Positions 23,517 through 35,229 of a stretch of DNA of 64,000 bases are shown piece after piece. The notes under the pieces are model-generated. The model saw nothing but the letters and a program-made list of their open reading frames with translations, did no database searches and was not told where the DNA came from. The DNA is from Quillaja saponaria (taxonomy: Eukaryota > Streptophyta > Magnoliopsida > Fabales > Quillajaceae). The translations under genes and the position numbers were made by a program. Location: the NCBI GenBank assembly GCA_029379385.1, contig CM055613.1:15890001-15954000 (forward strand), in the 5' to 3' direction. Each line of letters begins with the position of its first letter. Position 1 is the first letter of the stretch.

Positions 23517-25870
23517 TCATCGTGGTCTTGATTGTTCACTGCTGTCATCTCGTCCCAAATCAACTTCACCACCATGTCTATTGCTAGAGGAAGCCCCTAC
23601 ATTGCCCTGTTGAAGTAAAATAACTAATTAATATATGTAATAGGGATGATAAGTATAAAATTAAGTTAGTGTAAACCCAAAAAAAAAAAAAAAAAAACAT
23701 AAGCATAATTGGTATAACAACAGAAATCTTGGCATCATGCTATATAATAAATGGCAAAGGTACATCTTCTAGCAATTTATCAAATTCTGTTAAATGACAA
23801 GAATTACATTCATCATAACATTTTCAAATATTGAAACTATCTAGCTACAGCAGAAAGGAAACGTTCTCAATAATCATCTACTTCAACTTTTCAACATCTA
23901 GCTGCTACCTGTACACTAACTTGTCAGAACCTAGAAGCTAAATTTTCACATTACATAAAGTTGCAGGCTCCTGAATACATTATTACAGAACAAGCCATGT
24001 ATATTGAGTCTAATTGGGTACTTCAAATCCCTAATAACGGAAAATAAACCATTCTCTACATATATACCATTACAAATACCTAATTCTATCACATAATGAT
24101 AAAGTTATATCTACATCTCTCTTATGGCAATACATGGATAGTTTCAATATGATAAGAAGAAAAAGAATAATAAAGGATACAAAGCATGTGACAATGCATC
24201 ATTTCACAAAAGTTGAAAAAAAGATGAAACTTACTGAAGATGATGGCATAAGAATGCTAGTATCTACACCCAGCTTTGCTACTAACAAGTTCACAAGATT
24301 TTTCATTTCATCTACTTTTTGAGTTAACTCACTCTTTGTTGTGCTTAACTCATTTTTCAGGGAATCAATCTCATAAGGTATCTCATATTCACGTAGTGAG
24401 GTGGCTGTAGAGGAAGTTGATCTACCGGAAGTACTGACTCGATCTCCAAATAGAACTTTCGTTGATCCAGCCTTCCCACATCCGTATATTTTTCCTCCTT
24501 TTTTCACTCCCTTAGCTGCCTTTAACCAAAATTCTTCATCAAACTCAAGATGACCAGCAGGATTTTCCCTGTAGTTTTCAATCATTAGGCACGTGTAGGT
24601 TTCCTATAAATCCAAATAGAAAAATTTGTTAAACATATACACACACACATATATATAGACATATAAATTAGATATTGAAGCTTAGTCAATATAAAACAAA
24701 CTGAAGTGGCTTTTGACTTCTCATTCACAAATTCTCCAGTTTTAGTTTTCTTGTGAATGCGGTAGTGAATTTGTAGTGAGCTCGGTTTCGATCCAAATTC
24801 TTTTCTCTACAAAATCATTAAAATTCTAAAATGTTAACATTGCATACCAACTTTTAAAATAATAATATTTCACAAAAAAAAGTTTACCATTTTTTCTTTA
24901 TGTTGTAGTACTGAGATGGATCCTCCAGCATGTCTAACCAATGAGTCATCTCCTCCAGATGACCATTTTTGTGACCCTGTTGCAGAATGTTTTTGCCACT
25001 CATCATAGGCCCAAATTTGAAGGAATCCTTTTTCAATTTTTTGCTTTCATCCAAATAGGCTTCCATCCCTCGCATTTTAGGAAGTCATTAATTTTACATT
25101 TTTTTAAAGATGTGGTTCGTGCTTCACTCAACAGGTCTTTTAGTCGTCTTGTAGCTATAATATTGAACACAGATTTAGATTCTATCTTCTCCTTCTCTAT
25201 CTCAAACTTATAGTGGGCCTGCAATTTAACAAAAACATTTAATTATTACTACATATTAAGAAAAATAGATATAACCATTATTTAATTACTTTATTATATA
25301 TAACCATTTACAAGAAACTGTCGAAAACATAATTCTCTAGCCCCTTCTGGAAATTTAGACCAAGTTGGATACGGTTCTGGCATATGAGCATGAATGATAG
25401 TTGAGATGGTCCTAACAGTTCTGCCATTATCAAATTCACTGTAAACATGAACAAATTATTACCATTTTAGGATATTGACACTAGCTATACTAATAAGAAA
25501 TATATTTAATATTTTGTTTTAGTAAAACATATGTACTCATCATTGATAGCTTTAATCAAATGACGATCACTCAGGTTTACAGGAGGAGGTTCTAGGTGGG
25601 CAGACCCTCTCGGTGCTCTAGGATCAATGGATGGAACTCTAGATGATTCTCCAGTTCCAGTTGTACCTACATGTATATAAAAAAGTAATAATTCACTGAC
25701 TCTATCGATATTATGAACTTACAAATATTTATAACATAAGTTCTTTTTACTAAGTGGGGTCTCTCACAAGTCTAAAGCATGAGGTACAACTATATGCCGC
25801 GATTGCGGTGTGTGACTATTTGATTGATTAGAAGTAATATGTGTACCAGGTGATGCTCTAGAGCCAGACC
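23517..25870 (-). CDS. CACTA-encoded TNPA-like protein (Transposase_24 family), multi-exon
   Basis: In En/Spm elements the second gene encodes a protein that binds subterminal repeats and assists transposition. Pieces seen on the - strand, in order: a Ser/His/Pro-rich piece (about 25764-25870) with SQTPQSRHIVVPHA-like content; a piece with VNLSDRHLIKAINDEY (about 25530-25670); one with WSKFPEGAREL (about 25320-25440); one at 24884-25224 with RRLKDLLSEARTTSLKKC and WLDMLEDPSQYY; the clearest exon, 24235 to about 24604, with IENYRENPAGHLEFDEEFW and coiled-coil SLKNELSTTKSELTQKVDEM; and a last exon ending in TGA at 23517-23519. Introns have GT-AG borders (for example a donor right after 24235). 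Exact exon borders for the first pieces are uncertain. No obvious internal stop was noticed, so it may be intact. Confidence 0.65.
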
Positions 25871-26035
25871 CATGAATTACTACGAACCATGATCTATATC
25901 TTATATAATAAGAATATACATTTAAAAAAAAAGGAGAAACCCTTCTAAAAGAACTACATAAGATATGTTTGTAAATATTAAAATATATTGAACAAAAAGT
26001 TTTACAATATAAGAACAAATCATATACAAGATATG

Positions 26036-29000
26036 CTAATCATCATCCATATCATTGTTACTTTCATATTCAAAAGCAACTTCTTCATTATCCACATCTA
26101 ATTCAACATTATCATTTTCGTCATCATCTTCCCATTCATCATTCTCTGCGTATTCTTCTTCATCTAGTTGATCATCATCTGAAAATCTAGGCACAATTAT
26201 ATCATTCAAATTCACTTCTTCTATTGGACTATCACCTAGAAGAACTCCAGGTATATCCAAATCAGCGCCAACACTGATTGGATTCGGTACATGCAATTCA
26301 ACCTCCTGAAATATATCGTCATCAACTTCTTGCACATTGTCAGTAGGATTTTCATGCCATCTAAAATTATAATTGTTCCTAGCCTTCATGTTACAAATAG
26401 CCCACCAAGCATTTCGTGTCCTATGTGGGTAACGGGCATAATACACTTGATGTGCTTGAGAAGCTAAAATAAATGGTTCATTTGAGGCAAGTCTATATCT
26501 ATATTTAATATCTACGAGACCGTGTAAAGAATATATTTTCACCCATTTATCAGAATCATACTAATCACACTAGAAGAGTACTATGCTATTGTTAGTTTCA
26601 AAATATTGCAACTCTATTATATCAGTTAACATGCCGTAAAAATCAAGTTCATCAACTCCGTAATAACTTCCTTTAACACGAACTCCACTATTCATTATTT
26701 TTTTCCATCGCCATAAGAAAGCGTGTGAAACCTAAACTCGTTAACAAAAAATCCATTATAACACCTCACAAGTTTGATTGGTCTATAGGCAATCTCTTTA
26801 ATACATGGATTAGAAATCTTGCGTTCATCAGCCTATAACATAAGGTAAACTAATTCATTAGGAAATGCACATGATAAACTATCACACACGCACGTACACA
26901 CACATACAGTTATGATCAACTAACCTGTTGTTGAAACCAATTTGAAAATTTAACTTCAACTAACTTTTGAATTTGGTCATTAAAAAGATCTGGCTGCTCC
27001 ATCGATATTATTTGACGAAATTGAATAATTTTCATAACAAAAAAGTAAGTCATTTTGTCTACTTCGTAAATCTTAGTGTTGCATATCTAAACTTAAATAG
27101 GGTTTGTGAAACTTACGTTACATATGGTTCAATTTCTATTGTATTCAATAGAACATATATCTTTGCTGCTTCAAACTCATTGTCACTAAGTTTCCTATGA
27201 AATCTAAATGCACGACCTGACTGGCAGAAAACAGAGAGTCGTCCATTGGAATCCACATATCCACCATCATCTTGATGAGGAACTCGATTAAACTTTGTTT
27301 GAACACTTGGCTCGAAATACATTGCGCATAAATTTGAAATTTCTTGCAATACATAGGCCTCACAACTGGAACTTTCAACACAAGCCTTGTTTCGGGCCTT
27401 TTTCTTTAAATTCAACATTATCCTATAAAACAAATATATAATAACTAAATAAAATGAGTATAAATGAAATCAAATTAAAGTAAAAAATATTACCTTTCAA
27501 ACAGATACATCCAACTATATTGCACCGGTCCACCCACTTTAGCTTCATAAGGTAAATGCGTAGTCAAATGCTCCATTGAATAAAAAAAACCTAGAATTAA
27601 TATCTTCTCCAACTTACACAAAGTAATAAAAATATTTTTCTCAAGCATCTACATATGCTCCACACACAATTTAGTTGTACATAAATCTCTAAAAAAGTTA
27701 CTAACCTCTGTAAATGCTTCCCATGCACCTTTCGGTAAGTAATTACGAAATGCGATCAGGAATTAGTCTTTGCATGAACACGTGACAATCATGGCTTTTC
27801 ATCCTGTACAACTTACAATCCTCTATGTTCACACAACGAGCTAGATTTGTAGCGTCTCTGTCTGGGAGCCTCAAGTCTTTTATCCATTCACACACTTCCT
27901 TCAACTGAGGTTTTGACCAGCTATAAGAAGCTTTTGGCATGATAAGTTTTCCATTACATTCTTTTAATTGCAATTTAGGACGCTTACAAAATAATTTCAA
28001 ATCTATCCTAGCATTCGGATTGTCTTTTGTCTTGCCTTTCTTATTCATCACTGTATTGAACACATTATCAAAGACATTTTTCTCAATGTGCATTACAACA
28101 AGATTATGTCAAATAAGATTAGTTGACCAATAAGGCAATTCCCAGAATATACTTATTTTTGCCCAATGATGTTCTTTTCCAAATCTGAAAATTGTTTGTT
28201 TGCTAAATGCTTTGCCAAAAGTGATTTGATTATGTTCAGAAAGACGATCCCACACTTCTTCCCTAGATAATCGTGGTGGTGGCAAACCTTTATCTATTAT
28301 TCCCTTTTTAAATTTATCTCTTTGTCATCTAAATGGATGATCAACAGGCAAAAACTGACAGTGACAATCAAACCAGCATGGTTTACTACCATGAGGTAGA
28401 CGAAAGGATTTGGTTCTTTCCATACAATACGAACATGCTAAGTTTCCATGTGTACTCGACCCTGATAGAATTCCATATGTGGGGAAGTCGCTAATGGTCC
28501 ACATAAGTGTAGCTTTCATAATAAAATTCTGACCCCTGTAAGCATAATAAATATCAACCCCTTTTTCCCACAACTCTTTCAAGTTATCAATAAGAGGTCT
28601 CAAGTAGATGTCCAGATTTTTATTAGGAGATTTTGGTCCAGGAATGACAAGTATCAAGAATAAATACAGCTCTTTCATACACATATCAGGAGGCAAGTTA
28701 TATGGAGTAACAAAAACTGGCCAAATAGAGTGACCGCTTGATGAATGCCCAAAAGGACAAAACCCATCTGAGGAAAGACCCAACCTAACATTTCTTAGAT
28801 CTTCTGTGAATGATGGATAGTTGTTATCGAAGTGTTTCCATGCTTCACCATCACTTGGATGAATTATTAACCAGTGGCACATCTCTGATCCTGCCATGTT
28901 ATATGTTGAGTTGTGGTTTTTGACATATATAATCTTCGTAGCCTCTTTGCAAGTGGAAAGTGAAGCAATATCTTATATGGTACATCTTTCTTACTTATTC

Positions 29001-29772
29001 GGGTCTTAGGTTGATATCTTGGATGCCCACATACACGACATTCTTGTAACTTATTGTCTGCTTCACCATAGTAAAGCTTACAATCGTTAGGACATGCATG
29101 TATCTTCTCATATCAAAGTCCTAGTTTCTGGACTAATTTTTTTGATATGTAAAAATTTGCAAGCAACTTCTCGCCTCTACGCAACATACCCTTAACAACT
29201 GAAACAATCCGATCATAGCATTTCTCACTCATATTAAACTCTGATTTATAGTTTAATAGTTATGTCACTGCTGATAACCGAGTATGCCAACTACAACCTT
29301 CCCACAACTTCTCGTCAGTATTTTGCAACAACTCAAAAAACCTTTTTGCATCAGAATTTGGCTCCTCGGGAAGTTGACTCTCCTCATTCCAATTAAAATT
29401 CGAACCAGCAACATCCATAACCATGTCAACATACCGATTGTTTGAATCTTCAATATCAACTCCTCGGTCATTTGAAGTTTCCCTGAACCACTTTTCACCC
29501 TCCTCATGTAAGGTCCACCACTTATAGTTTCTTAAGAAATCCTTCTTAAACAAGTGAACAATTATTTCATCACGAGACATCCACTTTTTGTTCTTACAAA
29601 CAAGACAAGGGCATCGAATTGTATTATTATCATCTACAATTCTCGGATGACTATATGCAAAATCAAGAAACTTATTTACATTATACATAAACTCATCTGT
29701 AACCTTACGGTTCTCAACTCTCCTTTACATCCAACTACGGTCACCCTCCAACCAAGTACGATCTTCGTCCAT
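26036..29772 (-). pseudogene. CACTA transposase TNP2, interrupted by stops and frameshifts
   Basis: Reading begins near 29772 with MDEDRTWLEGDRSWM and meets a stop (29725-29727) where this family usually has Tyr. The Transpos_assoc domain follows (29260-29688; CPCLVCKNKKW). Then come stops at 29257-29259 and 29113-29115 inside the segment with NMSEKCYDRIVSVVKGM and KNLPQECRVCGHPRY-like residues. The Transposase_21 core (28325-28897) shows HPSDGEAWKHFDNNYPSF, LGLSSDGFCPFG and IPGPKSPNKNLDIYL. The next part (27743-28093) has MHIEKNVFDNVFNTVMN and MKSHDCHVFMQRL. DUF4218/DUF4216-like parts follow at 27113-27433 and 26036-26542, the last with an acidic tail. Domain order is normal for the family. 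Non-functional as read, unless some breaks are introns. Confidence 0.82.
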
Positions 29773-30058
29773 ATTTTATGCTCATCAAAATTTTGTAAAT
29801 ATAATGATTTCATGTACCTAGTTAAAATTTCACATGTTCCATTTACATAAGTAAGCCCCTATTTTCACTAGAACTATTAAAAGAGGTATACAACATATAC
29901 AGGTTAATATTATCTAGTACCTTGCATTAAAAAGCAAAAGTCTACCTAAAAATCATTACTTGTAGTATACTTGTATCTTAATTCACAGCTCAAACAAACT
30001 CATCAATCAACATTTAGCATAGACCAAACAAAGAAATAAAATAAAATAAAACCATTAG

Positions 30059-30830
30059 CATAAACATCTTTTGGTAGATTTTAAACCAACCAATCTAATT
30101 TCGTATAAGAGAAATATAATCCAACACCAAGAATCTAAGTAAAAGGGATTATGATTGAATGGACCTTTTTCACTAAGGAGAAATGGGGAAAAAAAAAAAA
30201 AAACCTCTAATCTATGTTAACCAAATCCAAGATAGCCAAACTAAAATCATAAACATCTTTTGGTCGATTTTAAACCAAATCATGAAACCAAATCAAATTT
30301 CATATAAGAGAAATATAATCCAACACCAAGAATCTAAGTAAAAGGGATTATGATTGAATGGACTTTTTTCACTAAGGAAAAATGGGAAAAAAAAAAAAAA
30401 AAAAAACCTCTAATCTATGTTAACCAAATCCAAGACAGCCAAACTAAAATCATAAATATCTTTTGGTAGATTTTAAACCAAATCATGAAACCAAATCTAA
30501 TTTCAGTATAAGAGAAATATAATCCAACACCAAGAATCTAAGTAAAAGGGATTATGATTGAATGGACCTTTTTCACTAAAGAGAAATGGGGAAAAAAAAA
30601 AAAAAAAACCTCTAATCTATGTTAACCAAATCCAAGATAGCCAAACTAAAATCATAAATATCTTTTGGTGGATTTTAAACCAAATCTAATTTTGTATTAG
30701 AGAAATATAATCCAACACTAAGAATCTAAGTAAAAGGGATTATGATTGAATGAACCTTTTTTACTGAGGAGAAATGGGGAAAAAAAAAACCTCTAATCTA
30801 TGTTAACCAAATCCAAGACAGCCAAACTAA
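30059..30830. repeat. Four tandem repeats of about 190-200 bp inside the CACTA element
   Basis: Units start CATAAACATCTTTTGGT or CATAAATATCTTTTGGT at 30059, 30248, 30451 and 30653. Each carries AATATAATCCAACACCAAG, GGGATTATGATTGAATG and a long A-run before CCTCTAATCTATGTTAACC. Unit lengths differ mainly through the A-run and small deletions. The array lies just upstream of the transposase start, in the position of a promoter region. Confidence 0.9.
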
Positions 30831-31404
30831 AAGGTGAAGTGAAGAGAACATTAATCCAATTGCTAACATGCCTACCAGACACATACAAGCAAGCACCCAA
30901 AAAACACATCTAAAAGATGAAGTGAAGAGAGCAAACCTTAATAGCTACCTAGACAGCCAAACTAGTCTTGAAGCTAAGATCATAATTTGTACTAGAGATC
31001 TTGGATAACCAAAAATCAGAGCTTTCACTACAGCCTTGCAATGACAAAACCGTAACCTTAGAGAAACTTCCACAAAAGAATCAAGATTAGCAAGCAAAAA
31101 AAAGGGACCGAAGTGACTGACCCAAGACCTCTTATTCGCTTCTCCTATGTTGCCTACCTTGAAAATATCAACTCTTGCTTTGCTACTGAGGAGGTGGGTT
31201 TACATGAAGATGAAGGAACTAAGCAAAATGGATGGAGAGGAAGAAGGGAGGCATGAGAAAGAAGGGGGCGTGAGAAAGAAGGGGGTGTGAGGAAGAGGGG
31301 TTAGGGATTTGGAAAAAAGTTTTCAAATTAAAAAAAAAAAAACAGAAAACAAAAGAAACAAAACGCAAGTTTCAACTGAGTTTAAAAAAAAAAAAAAAAA
31401 CCCA

Positions 31405-31655
31405 GTAAACTGCAATTTACCGACCAACCATAATCAATAAAATCTCTATTACCGACCAACCTTGGTTGGTCAGTAAAATTCCCCATAAAATAAAACCATT
31501 CCCATCAATTTACCGACCAACCTACCGACCAAAAGTTGGTCAGTAATATATTAGTCCTATAGTTTGGTCAGTTGGTCGTTAGGTTGGTCGGTATTTGTAT
31601 ATTTTACCGACCAACAATGGTTGGTCGGTAATAGTTGGTCGGTAATGACCAATTT
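31405..31655. repeat. Subterminal TTACCGACCAAC array, right end of CACTA element
   Basis: About ten copies of TTACCGACCAAC, TTGGTCGGTAA and close variants occur in both orientations, mirroring the left-end array. The copy nearest the end reads GGTCGGTAATGACC, close to the left-end counterpart. Confidence 0.8.
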
Positions 31656-31665
31656 TCTTGTAGTG

Positions 31666-33524
31666 CCTCCAAAAGAGTATTATCAAACCAAGCCTAACTG
31701 CATGCACGTGCTTAATTTTTTTAAAAAATATATATATATAAAGTGACCATTTTAAGTTTTTTAGTACATCAGGAGTGTTTGAACGACACTAGGGGGTGGG
31801 AGAACATGTACCACCCACTTCAGCTAAACTCTCGGTGGTCCATTTTAAGTTTTTTAATCATATTTAAAAGAAAAATAAGAGTTAATATATAAGTAAAAGT
31901 AATAAGGGTATTTATACTATTATAAAGTAGGAGATCATAAGAATTAATGTGTGGCTGCGGGTGTCATTAAACTCCTTTGTCCAAAGGTGGACCAAGAAAT
32001 ATCATTAAAGTACCATGTGGATGCAGACATGACTTAATTTAAGTGACACATAATATGCATGATTGAATAAATTAAATAAATTTAAATTATTATTATAATT
32101 AACAATTATAATATTCAGTACACTATAATTATCAAGTTTAATATTCTGTTACTTTCTATTTTAAAAAATTTATCATAAATTTTAATTAAATATTAAATCG
32201 GTGACATCATTAATATGTGTTCAATCTTCCTTTCATTGTCTAAAAAATTATTAACATTTAGTTACTTTCCTATTTAAATTATCTATATACATTCTGTTAC
32301 TTCGCCATTATATCAGATACTTCCTTGATTTTTGCTCAAGATTCATTTTCTCAAAATTACTAATATTAAGTTTTTTTTTTCAGTATTAAAATTTTTACCT
32401 TACATTTTAAGTAAATATCAAAATATTGTCTAGACAACTAACAAGTTTAGAAATTATTCATAAGTCAATATCTATTTATATAACGTTCAAATCTTCTATA
32501 TTCCCCATTTATGATAATTAGAATTCAAGGGATACAATTTTCACCTATATATATTCTAAAACAATTTTCAGGAAAACATTCTCAATTTTCACTCTGCTAG
32601 ATGGTATAATGTCTTAAATTTCATGGCTCATGTCATTCGTAATTTAGAAATTTATTTCAATTATAGTTCTTTCCCTTTCAAATGTTTATTGGACTTAAAT
32701 AACTAATTTTACATCTAATATTTATTTGTATTGTGATTACTTATTCTCCAATCTGAGTTTTTTTTTTCTTATGTATCTTGCATATGTCTATTATCTGGAG
32801 TACGTGAAAATTTGCTAAACTCAAATATTGAAATTATAATTATCCATATCCAACAGAATACTTCTATATATATAAACTTTGATTTCACTTTTTAATTTAT
32901 TGTTTTGTTAATTTGCTACGGTATGCATAAGGCCTTAAAAACTCATGAGACTTATGTGATTGGTAAATTATTTTTGTGCTTGCAACGTGACTAGAATTTT
33001 GTGAATTGTTATGAAGTTTGGTTACGAATTCTGATTACCAAATCAAATAAAAGTTGTATTTTGATGAACATAAAATCGTACATTTAAAAATAATTATTTT
33101 ATTATGTTACAATTTACAATGTTTGAATTTAAAAAGTTTTAGAAATATTTGAAAAAATTAATAAAAACCCTTGCATTTGCACGGGGTATATGTTAGTTGT
33201 TTATACAACTTTACCCTTCCTTCTACTTCTACTATACAAACAACCTAAAAGCTATATGTTAAAGTGCCTTATATATTCACATTTTATCCTATATATATAT
33301 ATATATATACTAGAAAATACATGATAAATTTGCAGTACTATGATAACATGAAAGTACTATTGTTTGATAACAATATTATAGTAGACTATCTTGTGATAAG
33401 GAAAATATAATCCAATAGTATAATTTATCTAAGCCATAGTGAGTTTCAATCCACAATGATCAAATTCAGGGATGATTGCTGGGCTTATGCTATCAATCAT
33501 CATCAACTATAAGTCAAACAAACC
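31666..33524. other. AT-rich intergenic DNA between CACTA element and second oxidase
   Basis: No gene seen. A 19-base near-repeat, CCATTTTAAGTTTTTTAxT, occurs at about 31748 and 31841, bracketing roughly 95 bp that includes GGGGGTGGGAG. A possible Helitron-like piece lies at 32863-33196. An alternating TA stretch is at about 33290-33310. Confidence 0.45.
32863..33196 (+). mobile_element. Possible Helitron-like remnant
   Basis: It starts TCTATATATATAAACTTTG and ends CCCTTGCATTTGCACGGGGTATATGTTAG. The end can form a 7-bp hairpin with one mismatch followed by TTAG, where Helitrons normally have CTRR. The insertion context is T/T rather than A/T. Suggestive only. Confidence 0.3.
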
Positions 33525-35150
33525 CTAAACGAATACAGAGGCCTTAGTCTGAAGCGTTGGAATGCTCTGTTCATTTCTGAAGAAATTCTCTGGATCAACT
33601 GCTGTCTTCACCTTCACTAACCTATCAAAGTTGGCTTTGAAGTACTTGTACCCATAAACCTTCCCTTCCATGTAGCTATCTTTACCATAGTGATTCACAC
33701 CAATATCAAGGTCCCTATAATTCAAAAATGCACTTCTTGGATTCTTGGACACAAATGGAGTCATGTAACTGTATAACCTTTTTGTTTGATCTATATATCT
33801 CTTCTCTTCCTCAGCTCCATCATCGTCCCAACTCACTGAATATTGAACCTTAAACAAATTCCCTTTTCTGTGAGGAAATGGTGTATCCGAAGCCGAAATC
33901 TCATTCATTTTTCCACCATAAGGATTGAAAACAAGCCCTACATCTCCCACTTCAATAATCTTCTTCCATATCCATTCCAGCCCATCTTTAGAAATAGGAG
34001 TCTGCACATAATCAGATTTCCTTTTCCCGAATTTCACGAAGTTAGGATTTCGACTAAGCAAGGCATTTGGTGAGGTTCCATTATCAAAACTAGCCCACCA
34101 AAGCACTGATTCAATCCAATTCATTTGAGTACAATTCTCAATTTTCAAACCCAATTGAGGAAATTCCTTACCCAAAATTGTCACAAGTTCAGTAGCCTCA
34201 CCAAGAAACAGTGCCACAATTGAAGCCTTTATTGTCTTCTCTCCTTTCTTCACCTTAGATTCCCCAGGTTGCAAAAGCATTCTCATAAAAAGCCTGTCAT
34301 CAGTGTTAGGAGCAACCTGCTGCCATTGATAAACAACATCAGTGGCATTTTCTTCCAATGACCTTTGGACTTTAAAAACTGTGACAATTTTTGGAACTTG
34401 AACCAAATTAATCTTATACGATAACATGACTCCAAAACTTGCTCCTCCACCACCTCTAATAGCCCAAAAAAGATCATCTCCCATTGAAGCCTTATCAAGA
34501 ATTTTACCATTGACATCAACAATTTGTGCATCAATGATATGATCAACCGATAGCCCGTATTTACGCAACATGTTACCATACCCTCCACCACTCAAATGCC
34601 CACCAGCACCAAGCGTGGGACAAACACCAGCAGGAAAGCCATGAACGTTGCTCTTTTCCCAAATTTTATAATAAAGTTCTCCCATGGTAGCACCTGCTTG
34701 GACAAAAGCCGTCTGGTTTTCAATGTCCACGGTGATGTTTCGGAGATTAAACATGTCTAGAATTATGAAGGGGACATCTGAGACATAGGAGATGCCCTCA
34801 TAATCATGTCCGCCGCTTCGGATTCTGATTTGAGTTCCAACTTGTTTAGAGCAAATGACGGCAGCTTGGACATGAGATTCATGCAAAGGGGTTACAATGA
34901 TTGAAGGTTTTGGAGTGGATGAAGTATTGAACCTGGCATTCTTGATGTAAGCTTGGAGAGCAGGCTTGTAAGAAGGGTTTGTCTGAGATAAAACTATGTT
35001 AGAGACTTGGTCTTTGGTGTGTTTTGTTAGACATTGAAGAAAATTGTCATAAACTGAATCGGCAAATGAAGGATATCCATGGAGAAGTAGAGAAACTATT
35101 AGCAGAAGAAAAGGAATAGGGAAATAGGCTAAGGGGCTTGATTTTGTCAT
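33525..35150 (-). CDS. Berberine bridge enzyme-like FAD oxidase, complete
   Basis: A single-exon gene of 541 residues, about four fifths identical by eye to the gene at 10246-11856 and in the same orientation. Residues 1-30 are a signal peptide. The FAD-binding domain (about 79-216) has RSGGHDYEG with His115, and FPAGVCPTLGAGGH with Cys177, the two residues that together hold FAD covalently in this family, so a bicovalent flavin is expected. The BBE domain near the C terminus has LNYRDLDIG with Tyr478, aligned to the THCA synthase catalytic Tyr. Compared with its paralogue it ends in four extra residues (SVFV). PTLGAGGH differs from the usual PTVGVGGH. Likely secreted or vacuolar. The substrate is unknown: carbohydrate, monolignol and alkaloid or terpenophenol oxidation are all known in the family. 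Confidence 0.94.
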   Translation of the reverse strand: MTKSSPLAYFPIPFLLLIVSLLLHGYPSFADSVYDNFLQCLTKHTKDQVSNIVLSQTNPSYKPALQAYIKNARFNTSSTPKPSIIVTPLHESHVQAAVICSKQVGTQIRIRSGGHDYEGISYVSDVPFIILDMFNLRNITVDIENQTAFVQAGATMGELYYKIWEKSNVHGFPAGVCPTLGAGGHLSGGGYGNMLRKYGLSVDHIIDAQIVDVNGKILDKASMGDDLFWAIRGGGGASFGVMLSYKINLVQVPKIVTVFKVQRSLEENATDVVYQWQQVAPNTDDRLFMRMLLQPGESKVKKGEKTIKASIVALFLGEATELVTILGKEFPQLGLKIENCTQMNWIESVLWWASFDNGTSPNALLSRNPNFVKFGKRKSDYVQTPISKDGLEWIWKKIIEVGDVGLVFNPYGGKMNEISASDTPFPHRKGNLFKVQYSVSWDDDGAEEEKRYIDQTKRLYSYMTPFVSKNPRSAFLNYRDLDIGVNHYGKDSYMEGKVYGYKYFKANFDRLVKVKTAVDPENFFRNEQSIPTLQTKASVFV

Positions 35151-35209
35151 TTGATTTGTTTTTGTTTGTTTTGATTGAGGTTTGAAAAAATTGGGTTGGC
35201 AATGTAAGG

Positions 35210-35219
35210 TTTTTATAGG
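35210..35219 (-). promoter_or_regulatory. TATA box of the second oxidase gene
   Basis: CCTATAAAAACCTTACATT on the - strand lies 60-69 bp before the ATG. It corresponds to the TATA box of the paralogue, and the upstream GTTTTGCATTTTTCT tract is also shared. Confidence 0.7.
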
Positions 35220-35229
35220 AATAAGAAGA

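Larger units (their letters stand above)
23033..31665 (-). mobile_element. Complete CACTA (En/Spm) transposon, 8.6 kb
   Basis: The ends are CACTACAAGAAAA at 23033 and TTTTCTTGTAGTG ending at 31665, a perfect 13-bp inverted repeat. Both sides are flanked by the trinucleotide CCT, matching the 3-bp target duplication of this superfamily. Both ends carry dense subterminal arrays of TTGGTCGGTAA/TTACCGACCAAC. Inside, on the - strand, are a TNP2-type transposase locus (26036-29772) and a downstream TNPA-like gene (23517-25870). The transposase has stops and frame breaks, so this copy probably cannot mobilise itself, although its termini would still be recognisable. The intact TIRs and CCT flanks suggest a fairly recent insertion. 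Confidence 0.93.

Noticed and set aside
25764..26018. Full 84-codon frame as an independent gene
   Set aside because: Only its 3' part fits the TNPA-like gene. The rest is AT-rich DNA between the two CACTA genes.
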